This document shows, in pieces, positions 34,679-42,655 of a stretch of 42,655 bases of DNA (position 1 is the stretch's first letter; every line of letters begins with the position of its first letter). Made by a program: the position numbers and the translations under genes. This DNA comes from Candidatus Bathyarchaeota archaeon (GTDB lineage Archaea > Thermoproteota > Bathyarchaeia > 40CM-2-53-6): contig VBBP01000016.1 of the NCBI GenBank assembly GCA_005884195.1, positions 1 to 42,655 of the forward strand, in the 5' to 3' direction. The notes under the pieces are model-generated. The model made no database searches. It saw only the letters and a list, made by a program, of their open reading frames with translations, and had not been told where the DNA came from.

Positions 34679-35620
34679 TCAGTTTCTACAGGCGGTTCGC
34701 GTCTTACCCGATTTTAAGGCAGTATCGCACACCCGAATCGCCTCTATCGCGTCCTTCCCCGACGGGACAGGGTCCAAGTCGTCGCTGACCGACTTCATGA
34801 AGTACTCAAGTTCCAACCGTAGCGGTTCATCCCACCGAATGTATGGTTTCGTCATTGTCTTCGAATTTTCAACCGTTATTTCTTGAGTTATGTAATCAAG
34901 GTTTATTGTCGCCTCGCTCCCAGTAATTATGAGAGTACGAACTTTGCGGGGAGTCAACCAGTTTGCGTCTAAGAAACCTGTAACACCGCGACTGAACCGC
35001 AGCATGATTTCTGCGTAGTCCTCAAAGGAATGTTTCAAAGAACCTGTCTGAGCGTAGACTACGGAGACCTTGTCCTCGAGGAGGAACCGCATAATGTCAA
35101 TGTCATGGATTGCGGTATCTTTGATCACTCCCACGTCACCGATTCTAACTGGCCAGCGCGCTACCCTGCGGCCGGTAGCAATGATCACTTCTCCAGCGGC
35201 TTTCTGGTCCAGTAGCTTCTTGACAAATCGCACACCTGGATTAAATCGCTCTATGAATCCAACCATTAGCTTCAACCCTGTTTTTGAAGCGACGGTGAGG
35301 AGTTTTCCGGCTTGCTCTCGGTTACCAGTCATTGGTTTTTCCACCAAGAGGTTCTTTCCCGCCTCTAGGATTTGCATTCCAACTCTGAAGTGTGTATGAG
35401 TAGGAGTTGCAACAGTTACGGCTTCTATTTCGGGATTCCGCAGAAACTCTCGTAGATCGGTATACCATGGAATAGAATATTTCGATCCGACCTGTCTTGC
35501 TCGTTCGCGATTAGAGTCGCAGATTCCGATAAGATTGCACTTCGAACTTTGGCGAAGAACCCGTACTTGGTTCTCGCCCCAAAATCCGGTTCCTACAACG
35601 CCAGCGCCGACACGTTTCAT
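34679..35620 (-). CDS. Gfo/Idh/MocA-family sugar oxidoreductase
   Basis: 313 residues from the ATG at 35620 (an earlier in-frame ATG at 35707 would overlap the next gene heavily). VGAGVVGTGFWGENQVRVL is the NAD-binding site, ATPTHTHFRVG and the VEKPM motif follow, and DIDIMRF carries the family His/Asp region (HDIDIMRF). Proteins of this type in nucleotide-sugar clusters act as UDP-GlcNAc 3-dehydrogenases, which fits its neighbours, but the substrate is inferred. It overlaps the upstream gene's stop by four bases. Confidence 0.85.
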   Translation of the reverse strand: MKRVGAGVVGTGFWGENQVRVLRQSSKCNLIGICDSNRERARQVGSKYSIPWYTDLREFLRNPEIEAVTVATPTHTHFRVGMQILEAGKNLLVEKPMTGNREQAGKLLTVASKTGLKLMVGFIERFNPGVRFVKKLLDQKAAGEVIIATGRRVARWPVRIGDVGVIKDTAIHDIDIMRFLLEDKVSVVYAQTGSLKHSFEDYAEIMLRFSRGVTGFLDANWLTPRKVRTLIITGSEATINLDYITQEITVENSKTMTKPYIRWDEPLRLELEYFMKSVSDDLDPVPSGKDAIEAIRVCDTALKSGKTRTACRN

Positions 35621-36950
35621 GTCCCCGAGTTGCCTCTTCCAATCGAAGTATAGAAGAGGCCTGCTCTCTCCACATTTGAAGCTTCCAGAACCCTTGAAAG
35701 ATCGCAAATTGCCCCTGGGCGGCTCATTTCAGAGGCCAACTTCTGCGGACTAATCTCGCCAAAATCTGACCTGTCCAAAGCTACCAAAACGCAACTCGTC
35801 TTCGAAGCAGCTCTCAACGGAGTGTTCTCGACTCTAACTCCGTCGCCTAGGACCCCGGCCTCGAACCATCTATTGTCCCGACCTGGATAGACCGAAAGTA
35901 CCGCACCTCTCCTCTCAAGCGTTTGGATGATTGGCGGTGGACTGGGTTTTGAGTCTCGAGGGGACTCCAGCCCATTGAACCCCAAGATGGCGATTCTAGA
36001 ATGGCGAAAGCGTTTTCCGCAAAGCGACAAGGCATTCTTGACCAAATCGAGTACTTTTTGCTCTCCGGCGTCGTTGATCCGACGTGCTGCTCTGACTACG
36101 CTCATGCTTCCTCGTCCACCTGTGCCGCTGATCGCGATGTTGCTTGCAATCGCATCTCTAGCCACGAAGATGTTGGGTATTCCCAGGTTGTCGGTTCCAG
36201 ATTGTCGGCATAGATCGAGAGCCTCGGCGTAGTCCACGTCGTCAGCTTCACAAAGGCTTGCTAGTTCGAATTCCAAAGCTCGCAGGACGTCTCGATATAT
36301 TGGCCCGAAGAGCCCGGCTGCCTCGGCTGCGCCGAGCTTTGCGCTAGTGCTAATAGAAGGGAATATCGAGAGAAATATTTCCTGAGCTGACGAAGGTGCC
36401 CCTGCCCCGATTCCTGCGACAAGTTTCGGCTTCTCTCTGAACTTCTGAAGGGTTTCACCCCCCCAAAACAATGGGACGTAGCTCAGCTGAATATCTCTGC
36501 CAATTGTATGGCCGCTGTGTTTTTCGATCATCTCTCGAAGAATTGTACCGGTGAAGTTCGGCCGGCATAACCCGGTGAATGTTAGGCTCGCTCCATGAGG
36601 GAGAAACTTGCACACGGCACGAGTGGTCCTCTCAAGCTCGCTAAGCTCCCTCTGATTCACTGCATGTCCAGTCAGGATAACGATTGACGGAGGGATTGCC
36701 GAAAGCTCTTCTACGCTTGATAAGACTGTTGTAGTTCCTGCTTTTTGGTGAACTCCAAGCAACCATCTTGCCTCGTTGAGTCCACCAGTTTCCGTTTTTT
36801 TGGTCTTGGCCTCATCAAAATGCCCTACGAGGTAGTTCGGTTGTCCTGCTTCAGCGAACAGGGTTGAAAGCAAGAGTGCTTCTGGTTGGTTTCCGATGAT
36901 AGCAATCTTAGATTCGGAATGTTGATTGTTCGTTCGAAACCGCCCACAAT
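35617..36950 (-). CDS. UDP-sugar dehydrogenase-fold protein lacking catalytic residues
   Basis: The layout is that of UDP-glucose/UDP-ManNAc dehydrogenases: an N-terminal Rossmann domain (KIAIIGNQPEALLLSTLFAEAG), a central helix (AEAAGLFGPIYRDVLRALEF then ELASL) and a C-terminal domain. But the catalytic Lys and Asn of the central helix appear as Gly and Pro, and the PGxGVGGHCIPKDP loop with the nucleophilic Cys is missing, so it is probably a non-catalytic relative. The Rossmann start lies upstream of the first standard start codon (TTG at 36873): no ATG, GTG or TTG is in frame between the stop near 36990 and there, so the true start is uncertain. It is coupled to the oxidoreductase gene. 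Confidence 0.7.
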
Positions 36951-37178
36951 CTTGCAGGAATGGCCTGGTAGCCGGTTCAGCGGGTTAACGAATTGATACC
37001 AATCTGTTACAATATCAGCAGGCCGACAAAGAGAAGTTGCTGTCGCTACGAGAGGGCGTCAATAGCCAGTTAACACGAATAGCGAAAGCCTTCCTCATGG
37101 AAAGAATTGGAGGCCCTAATTCTTTGCATCTTTTATCTACTTGTCGTTGGCCTTCGATGGGCGCTCGGAAAATAGCTT
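36951..37178. promoter_or_regulatory. Divergent promoter region of the nucleotide-sugar cluster
   Basis: A 228-base gap between genes leaving in opposite directions. A CTTTTATCT element at about 37130-37138 lies roughly 40 bases before the rightward ATG and is the likely TATA box. No clear element was seen for the leftward pair. Confidence 0.35.
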
Positions 37179-38261
37179 ATGAAAGTCTGGATTGAAGTCC
37201 TCACCCCCAAACAGGCACTCTTCTTCGAGCCGCTGTATCGCGCTTTGGAAGGGCGGGGACATGAGACATTGATCACGACGCGTGTCTATCGCGAAGCCGA
37301 ACAAACCCTCGGGTTGAAGAAGCTGCGATTTTCGGTAGTAGGAAGCCACGGCGGGGGAACGGCCTTTGGAAAACTCATCGCTAGCGCTGAAAGAATCACA
37401 AAACTCGCTAATCTGATTCAGAGGTGGAAGCCGGGCGTAGCGGTCTCCTTCTCCTCAGTTGAGGCATCTCGGGTGGCGTTCGGCCTGGGCATTCCCCATG
37501 TTGCGGCTAATGATTCGCCGCACTCTTGGATGGTAGCCCGGCTGACAATACCTTTGACGAATTTCCTTTGCTGTCCATGGATCATCGGTCGATCAGTCTG
37601 GAAAGAGTTCGGCGGACCTATGCGAAAAGTCATCCTTTACAGGGCTCTGGACCCAGCTGCTTGGCTCAAACGTCATCATCCCAAAGACAAGGTCCTACGA
37701 CAACTGGGCCTGAAGAAGGACCGGCCGATTGTTGTTTTCAGAACTGAGGAAGCATTCGCGTCCTATCTCATGGGGAAAGCTAGCGACAAGGAGCCTGTCG
37801 TAGGGCCGATTATTGACGAGTTGTTGAGGAGAGGGCTGGAATGCCAGGTGGTTGTCTCGACTAGATACGGAATGCAAGCCCCCGTGATAAGGAAGCGATT
37901 TGGCGAAAAGGTCACTGTGGTTGACAGGATAATTGATGCTACCAGCCTGCTTTCGTATTCGTCGGCTTTCGTCGGATCGGGTGGCACGATGACTGTGGAG
38001 GCTGCACTATTGGGGATTCCATCGATTTCGTGCTTTCCAGGGCCGAAACCCTTGTACATCCAGTATCTGGAGCGGCTCGGCATCGTGAAGACAATTAGGT
38101 CTCCTCGAGAGATCACCTCCAATATTCAACGAATTCTAAACGAGCCGGAAGCCTTCGAAAGCCAGAAGAAAAAGGGAAAACAACTTTTAGCGAAAATGGA
38201 AGATCCAGTCGCCAAGATTCTTAGCACGGTAGAACTCGCAGGGAAGGAGAGAGGACATTGA
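37179..38261 (+). CDS. DUF354 family protein (GT-B/epimerase-like)
   Basis: 360 residues of the archaeal DUF354 family, related to UDP-GlcNAc 2-epimerase and MurG-type GT-B folds. Features: MKVWIEVLTPKQALFFEPLY, GRGHETLITTRVY, an internal SFSSVEASRVAFGLGIPHV, and the nucleotide-sugar site VGSGGTMTVEAALLGIPSI. It could be a 2-epimerase (UDP-GlcNAc to UDP-ManNAc) or a glycosyltransferase; the linked dehydrogenase supports the first. It overlaps that gene by four bases (coupled). Confidence 0.8.
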   Translation: MKVWIEVLTPKQALFFEPLYRALEGRGHETLITTRVYREAEQTLGLKKLRFSVVGSHGGGTAFGKLIASAERITKLANLIQRWKPGVAVSFSSVEASRVAFGLGIPHVAANDSPHSWMVARLTIPLTNFLCCPWIIGRSVWKEFGGPMRKVILYRALDPAAWLKRHHPKDKVLRQLGLKKDRPIVVFRTEEAFASYLMGKASDKEPVVGPIIDELLRRGLECQVVVSTRYGMQAPVIRKRFGEKVTVVDRIIDATSLLSYSSAFVGSGGTMTVEAALLGIPSISCFPGPKPLYIQYLERLGIVKTIRSPREITSNIQRILNEPEAFESQKKKGKQLLAKMEDPVAKILSTVELAGKERGH

Positions 38262-39616
38262 GCGCCGATGCAGTTGCCTTGCTGGATAAGATAAGGTCAA
38301 GGAAGGCTAGAGTATGCGTTGTGGGCCTCGGTTATGTTGGAGTCCCACTCGCTGTTGCTTCTGCCCAAGCTGGTTTTGGCGTAATGGGTGTCGATGTGGA
38401 AAAAGAGAAAGTTTCCATGATCAACAACGGCATCTGCTATGTCGAAGATGCTTACAGCGAAAGACATCTCCCCGAGCTTGTTAGGGCTGGATCGATCAGC
38501 GCCACAGAGAACCTATCCGAGGGGGCTTCATCTTCCGACATTGTGATTGTGTGTGTACCAACTCCTCTCGACACCAGAGGGGAGCCAGACCTCTCGTTCC
38601 TCAAATCGGTCGCAAGGGACTTGTCAAAGAACCTCTCCGGATTCAAGCTAGTTATCGTTGAAAGCACAAGCTTTCCAGGGACCACGACAGACATTTTCCA
38701 ACCTCTGCTGGAACGAAGTGGAAAGAAACCTGAGAGAGATTTCGCTCTCGTCTACTCCCCCGAGCGAATTGACTATGGCAATGCAAAATTCGGGGTCAGA
38801 AACATTCCAAAGGTGGTAGGAGGTATCAACGATGAATCGACTCGACTAGGCGCTGAATTCTACAAGTCAATCTTGGATGCCCCTGTCGTCACAGTAGGCA
38901 GCCCTTCGGTCGCAGAAGCGACAAAGATGCTCGAGAACATATTCCGGTACGTGAACATTGCACTGGTGAACGAGTTAGCGGTCCTTCATGAAACCTTAGG
39001 CGTTGACTTTGTCGAAGCGATCAATGCAGCAGCCACAAAGCCATTCGGATTCATGCCACACTATCCAGGTCCTGGGGTTGGGGGTCACTGCATTCCGAAG
39101 GACCCGTTTTATCTCGTCTACAAAGCAAAACAGGCCGGATTCCCATTACGCCTAGTATCTGCGTCCAAGGCCGTTAACAAGATGATGCCTGTTCATACAA
39201 TCGAACGACTGGCATTGGCACTAAAAGCCGTTAAGAAGAGTCTGCCAAACGCCACCGTGGTTGTATGGGGTCTGGCCTACAAAGGCGAGGTCAAAGATAC
39301 TCGAAGGAGCCCGAGCTTAGAGCTTCTCAAGCTCCTCAAACAATCCAGAGCGAAGATCCGGGTCTTTGACCCTTACGTCCCACGCGTGACGGTGGGAGGC
39401 AAAGAATACGAGTCCAATGGCTCCGAAATAGAATCTGTCCGCAACGCGGACGCACTAATCATAGCAACAGCACACAACGCGTTTCGAGGTTTCGACCTTT
39501 CGAAAATAAAGAGCCTCATGCATGATAATCCCATCCTATTCGATACAAGAAATCTCCGAACTAGGAGCGAAAGCGAGGAAGCCGGGTTCACTTACCTTGC
39601 AACAGGACGACCATAG
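38258..39616 (+). CDS. UDP-sugar 6-dehydrogenase
   Basis: 452 residues with all catalytic parts. ARVCVVGLGYVGVPLAVASA binds NAD, CVPTPLD and SPERIDYG line the active site, EATKMLENIFRYVN gives the Lys and Asn, and GPGVGGHCIPKDP the nucleophilic Cys. VKDTRRSPS lies in the C-terminal UDP-binding part. It oxidises the C6 of a UDP-N-acetylhexosamine (ManNAc or GlcNAc) or UDP-glucose to a uronate; the overlap with DUF354 favours UDP-ManNAc. The start may be GTG/TTG (ATTG) at 38258. Confidence 0.92.
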   Translation: MSADAVALLDKIRSRKARVCVVGLGYVGVPLAVASAQAGFGVMGVDVEKEKVSMINNGICYVEDAYSERHLPELVRAGSISATENLSEGASSSDIVIVCVPTPLDTRGEPDLSFLKSVARDLSKNLSGFKLVIVESTSFPGTTTDIFQPLLERSGKKPERDFALVYSPERIDYGNAKFGVRNIPKVVGGINDESTRLGAEFYKSILDAPVVTVGSPSVAEATKMLENIFRYVNIALVNELAVLHETLGVDFVEAINAAATKPFGFMPHYPGPGVGGHCIPKDPFYLVYKAKQAGFPLRLVSASKAVNKMMPVHTIERLALALKAVKKSLPNATVVVWGLAYKGEVKDTRRSPSLELLKLLKQSRAKIRVFDPYVPRVTVGGKEYESNGSEIESVRNADALIIATAHNAFRGFDLSKIKSLMHDNPILFDTRNLRTRSESEEAGFTYLATGRP

Positions 39617-39735
39617 AAATCCTCTTGCTTCGGAAGAAGGGAGCCAACTCAACGCCTGATTCTGAAGAATTCAATCTACCCTCATAGTTACCCTTATCCG
39701 GGAAGGCTTAGACACAGAAGATCCAGGGAATAAAG

Positions 39736-40014
39736 ATGAAGAGACGCCTGATGGATATCCTCGCTTGTCCGATCGACAAGCATTACCCGCTGGATCTACA
39801 CGTCTTCGAAGAGAAGGACGAGATCGTCGAGGGATTACTCGTGTGTTCAGAGTGCAGCCGTTGGTATCCAATCATGGACGAGATACCCCAGCTGCTTCCC
39901 GACGATTTGCGGGAGCAGAGAGACGAACTGTCTTGGCTGAACAAGTGGAAAGAGAGAGCCCCACCCCAAGTGTTGAGGGAGGGTAAACCGTTCAACCTTC
40001 AATTGTCATGCTGA
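39736..40014 (+). CDS. Trm112-like zinc protein
   Basis: 92 residues. ILACPIDKHYPL provides one Cys, EGLLVCSECSRWYPI the CxxC, and DEIPQLLPDDLREQ the conserved Trm112 end. Trm112 proteins activate methyltransferases that modify tRNA, rRNA or release factors. The C-terminal 25 residues extend beyond the usual family length. It converges with the nucleotidyltransferase gene, overlapping it by nine bases at the stops. Confidence 0.82.
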   Translation: MKRRLMDILACPIDKHYPLDLHVFEEKDEIVEGLLVCSECSRWYPIMDEIPQLLPDDLREQRDELSWLNKWKERAPPQVLREGKPFNLQLSC

Positions 40015-40782
40015 CGAGACTGACTGCGTTCGTATGGGTACTTCTGGGAGATCATACCAGCGCTTCTTCTCCCCCACCTTGTCACGCAGTTTCCATTTGA
40101 ACGACTTAGGAACTGTCTCAATCACGTGGAGGAGCTTGTTGATTCGTGTTTCGAGGATCTCTTTGGCTTCGGGTTCCAGTTCGTATTTCTGAAGAAAGGT
40201 CAGGAGCTTCCTTAGTGTTAGAAAGATGGTCTTGCATAATCCCCAATCGTCTGCACACAAGGACGAAATATAACCCTCATCAATTACCTCCTTATCCCCA
40301 GAAGCCGCATGATCGACTACATCATGGTCCTTTAGAATCGCGATTAGGTCACGGATGTCCTTCTCGTTAATTTCCACAACCTGAAGTTTCGTCAACAACA
40401 AGTCGGAGATAGTTATGGTATTGTCATCAAGTGTAAGCCTGTCTCCGAAATGAAGCGTGTGACACATTCTAAAAACATCTAGGAACATGTCTACGACCCT
40501 CTGATTTTTCGCGTCTTCGAAGATCAACCTCGTAGCGCCGTGGAGCGCGTTGAACCGTTGGTTGGGCTCGTAGCCTAGATCCAGGAAAAGCTTTCTGATT
40601 TCCCGCCCTTGCTTTCCTCTTCCAAAGAAATCTAGATCAGGATAAAACCGCTGGAGTGACCTGTGCGTTGCACTTGGGCAATGATACTTTACTGCAACTC
40701 CGCCGAATAGTCTTAGAATTATTCCCCTGTTCCTTGCCTCGTCCAGTATCCGTTTTGCTTCGTCAGATATTGCGGAGAGCAT
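40006..40782 (-). CDS. Nucleotidyltransferase-fold protein (AbiEii-like)
   Basis: 258 residues. RLFGGVAVKYHCPS (GG motif) and RFYPDLDFFG (DxD) form the nucleotidyltransferase active site; the next Asp candidate lies in VVDMFLDVF. The arrangement resembles stand-alone AbiEii/MNT-type enzymes, some of which are toxins in type IV toxin-antitoxin pairs. No obvious antitoxin gene adjoins it, so a toxin role is only a possibility. C-terminal 100 residues are helical and charged, with no named domain. Confidence 0.72.
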   Translation of the reverse strand: MLSAISDEAKRILDEARNRGIILRLFGGVAVKYHCPSATHRSLQRFYPDLDFFGRGKQGREIRKLFLDLGYEPNQRFNALHGATRLIFEDAKNQRVVDMFLDVFRMCHTLHFGDRLTLDDNTITISDLLLTKLQVVEINEKDIRDLIAILKDHDVVDHAASGDKEVIDEGYISSLCADDWGLCKTIFLTLRKLLTFLQKYELEPEAKEILETRINKLLHVIETVPKSFKWKLRDKVGEKKRWYDLPEVPIRTQSVSSA

Positions 40783-40879
40783 GAGTTAGTAGCTTCTTCT
40801 ACCCTATGCAAGGGAGACTGGTCCGTTCCGTACTTAAATTTCGTAGAACCCGGGTTGGTACGCTAACAACTACCCTAGA

Positions 40880-40888
40880 CAATTTAAA
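40880..40888 (+). promoter_or_regulatory. TATA box of the metallophosphoesterase gene
   Basis: CAATTTAAA, about 25 bases before the TTG at 40909, so the transcript is likely leaderless and the TTG start is supported. Confidence 0.5.
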
Positions 40889-40908
40889 GGGTTAGAGATC
40901 TCCTTTCT

Positions 40909-41859
40909 TTGAGTTTGCCCAAGACCAGAATAATTTTCTCTTCGGACTTTCACGGAAGTGACGTAGTTTGGAGAAAGTTTCTGAACTCCGCCTCTATGTT
41001 CAAGGCGAATGTTCTGTTGATGGGTGGAGACATGACGAGCAAGGTCATGATTCCCATTGTACGTGAACCTGAAGTCGGTTACACAGCTAACTTCTTAGGC
41101 AAACAGATGAAAATCTCGGAGGAGGGCCTTCCCGACCTCAAAAAGCAAATTCGCCAACATTGTTACCTCCCCTATGTTTGCTCGAGTGCTGAGGTCGAAA
41201 AGCTAAGCCATGATCAAGAGTACGTCGAAAAAGTCTTCGAGGACCTGGAGGTCGAGATGGTAAAAGACTGGCTAGCCCTAATCCCAAAGAAAGCTCCAGA
41301 CGCAAAGGTCATCATACATCCGGGAAATGACGATAAGTTCGTTCTCGACGATATTCTAAGGAATTCTGCGAATGTAGTCTTTGCAGAGGAATCGGTTGTC
41401 CGTTTCGATGATTTCCACGAGGCGGCATGCGTTGGTTGGTCGAATCCAACGCCATGGCACAGCCCGCGAGAGTGCACCGAAGAACAACTCTTGGAAAAAT
41501 TGGAGAAGACCGTATCACAACTGAAGTCTGTTGAGACATCGTGCTTCTGCTTTCACGTGCCTCCTTACAATTCCACCATTGACATGGCTCCAAAACTTGA
41601 CGCCACGCTTCGGCCAGTCTATGAGGGAGGAAGACCCGCATTCATTCCAGTGGGATCCACATCAGTTCGTAAAGTCATCGAGAAGTACCAACCTCTCTTG
41701 GGGCTTCACGGCCACATACACGAGAGCCCCGGTCTCGTGAAGATCGGTAGGACCCAGTGCATCAATCCCGGAAGCGAGTATTCAGAAGGTATCCTCAGAG
41801 CCTACATTATCGAGTTAGAGGGTGGAAAAGCTAAACGACTTCAGCGACTTGAGGGCTAA
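40909..41859 (+). CDS. Calcineurin-like metallophosphoesterase
   Basis: 316 residues with all metal motifs of the family: DFHG (DxH, residue 13), LLMGGDMT (GD), HPGNDDKF (GND), FCFHVPPY (His) and GLHGHIHESPG (GHxH). It hydrolyses phosphomonoesters or diesters; the substrate is not evident. An internal stretch (about 60-120) is longer than in minimal family members. The TTG start is supported by the TATA box 25 bases upstream. Confidence 0.88.
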   Translation: MSLPKTRIIFSSDFHGSDVVWRKFLNSASMFKANVLLMGGDMTSKVMIPIVREPEVGYTANFLGKQMKISEEGLPDLKKQIRQHCYLPYVCSSAEVEKLSHDQEYVEKVFEDLEVEMVKDWLALIPKKAPDAKVIIHPGNDDKFVLDDILRNSANVVFAEESVVRFDDFHEAACVGWSNPTPWHSPRECTEEQLLEKLEKTVSQLKSVETSCFCFHVPPYNSTIDMAPKLDATLRPVYEGGRPAFIPVGSTSVRKVIEKYQPLLGLHGHIHESPGLVKIGRTQCINPGSEYSEGILRAYIIELEGGKAKRLQRLEG

Positions 41860-42304
41860 TTCCTCTTGGACTTCGGCCATCCACGAGGGACTGCGCATAG
41901 TCTCGAAATCGCTGAGGTTCCGCATTAGTGCGTGAGATCGGCAGATCCACGTGATCGCCTCCTTTCGTCTTGTAGAGCCTAAGGTTTGGCTTCCCGAACT
42001 GATCAAGTACGAGGGACACCATTCTGTAGCTCTTCCAGAAACCGGTTACAACTTCCTTCGATCCCTTGATTACACGAAAGGTGGAATTGTCGAATTGAAT
42101 TTCGACGTGGGACCGTCTGGTGTAGATTAGACGACCAAGTACGAAGCCGATGGGAAACGATCCCGCAAGAAGCACAAGCCTCAGGGTCCCCTCAGAAATG
42201 TGGAAGGTGACCAATAGAGCGTTGATCGCGAACGCTGAGAGAAGAACCAAGGGCATGCTATACGATGCAAGAATCGAAACTTGGGTCTTGGTTAGTTTTT
42301 CCAT
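41831..42304 (-). CDS. Two-helix membrane protein of unknown function
   Basis: 157 residues. Two N-terminal membrane helices (SILASYSMPLVLLSAFAINALLV and LRLVLLAGSFPIGFVLGRLIY) are followed by a soluble domain of about 95 residues with beta strands (HVEIQFDNSTFRVIKG, PNLRLYKTKGG). The layout resembles small PH-like membrane proteins, but I cannot assign a family. It overlaps the end of the metallophosphoesterase gene by 29 bases, convergently. Confidence 0.6.
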   Translation of the reverse strand: MEKLTKTQVSILASYSMPLVLLSAFAINALLVTFHISEGTLRLVLLAGSFPIGFVLGRLIYTRRSHVEIQFDNSTFRVIKGSKEVVTGFWKSYRMVSLVLDQFGKPNLRLYKTKGGDHVDLPISRTNAEPQRFRDYAQSLVDGRSPRGISPQVAEVV

Positions 42305-42648
42305 GTACGGTTTGACCCCATAGTTTTTCCAAGTTTCAACTGCTTCCCTATGCTTCGTCCAACTTGATTATTGCTCAGGATAACCTGACGAGAAGAAGTG
42401 CTTGCCGCTGCAAGTCCGAGCTCTTTCTTGTCATACCTCGAGATGAATGACACAATCGGAGGTGGCAAATCCCTGTCGGAGAAGAAAACCAGCCACGCCC
42501 ACTTCAGATCCTCATCCTTTGTAATCCTCGTTACGGCGTCCACGTTTTTCCGGACCTTCTCCGTTGTGAGGAGGGCACTTCCCTCATCTACGCAGAACAG
42601 CGAAACAGAATAGTTTGGAAGAACGGTCCAAGCAAGAAATCTAGACAA
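42292..42648 (-). CDS. Hypothetical protein at window edge
   Basis: 118 residues visible, overlapping the start of the membrane protein gene by 13 bases. The start lies 7 bases from the window end, so the gene may continue. Visible sequence (NVDAVTRITKDEDLKWAWLV, VFFSDRDLPPPIVSFISRY) has an alpha/beta appearance. No family is recognised. Confidence 0.5.
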   Translation of the reverse strand: MSRFLAWTVLPNYSVSLFCVDEGSALLTTEKVRKNVDAVTRITKDEDLKWAWLVFFSDRDLPPPIVSFISRYDKKELGLAAASTSSRQVILSNNQVGRSIGKQLKLGKTMGSNRTWKN

Positions 42649-42655
42649 GAGGAAG

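Noticed and set aside
31124-42620. Identical 16-base ACAGAATAGTTTGGAA at 31124-31139 and 42605-42620
   Set aside because: A single match of this length is expected by chance at moderate probability in a window this size, and the contexts are unrelated.
1-42655. CRISPR arrays, rRNA genes and complete insertion sequences
   Set aside because: None was found: no regularly spaced repeats, rRNA cores or transposase motifs.

Overview
The window is archaeal chromosomal DNA. The evidence is a TFB-type transcription factor (16548-17480), an archaeal SUI1/aIF1 (18163-18471), an archaeal-type CoaD, the archaea-specific pantoate kinase plus phosphopantothenate synthetase route to CoA, a Trm112-like protein, a TrmB-like regulator, an intron-bearing tRNA, and TATA boxes close upstream of start codons. 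The Cys-rich aIF1 N-terminus and overall gene style suggest the TACK side of Archaea (Thermoproteota, Bathyarchaeia or Nitrososphaeria-like); I cannot name a genus. Many genes appear to start at TTG or GTG.

Left end (1-3384): genes and remnants of DNA-acting enzymes (GIY-YIG protein, HNH remnant, short tyrosine integrase) and a small winged-helix-like protein, then coaD, then a tRNA-Gln(CTG) at 3243-3384 that reads best with two introns.

Island (3385-14966): the 3' end of that tRNA is repeated four more times downstream in the same orientation (ends at 7545, 11252, 12060 and 14966). This divides about 11.6 kb into four modules of 4.2, 3.7, 0.8 and 2.9 kb. None has an intact integrase. The recognisable cargo is mainly for the cell surface: a parallel beta-helix protein, a membrane-anchored phosphoesterase with PKD domains, a small secreted protein, and a matrixin-like metalloprotease fused to a degenerate Hint domain with a translationally coupled membrane protein. 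Two paralogous small CxxC/HxxC proteins lie on either side of the first internal repeat. I read this as serial site-specific integration at one tRNA gene, and it is the most unusual part of the window.

Core region (15010-23823): a rhomboid protease directly beyond the last repeat, a two-helix membrane protein, TFB, aIF1 and a zinc-ribbon protein. A leftward glycan operon follows: membrane protein, GT2, epimerase, nucleotidyltransferase, epimerase, GT4.

Second accessory patch (23863-27234): a frameshifted and truncated tyrosine integrase, a membrane-anchored secreted protein, and an A+T-rich stretch with a PD-(D/E)XK-like nuclease and a very small ORF.

Right part (27235-42655): a Cys-cluster protein and TrmB-like regulator; phosphohexomutase plus sugar-1-phosphate nucleotidyltransferase; an overlapping CoA operon (pantoate kinase, phosphopantothenate synthetase, PanB, PanE) that complements coaD at the other end; a nucleotide-sugar cluster (Gfo/Idh/MocA oxidoreductase, a dehydrogenase-fold pseudoenzyme, a DUF354 protein, a UDP-sugar 6-dehydrogenase); then a Trm112-like protein, a nucleotidyltransferase-fold protein, a metallophosphoesterase and two proteins of unknown function. 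The sugar enzymes together could make activated N-acetylhexosamines and hexosaminuronates for surface glycans or N-glycosylation.
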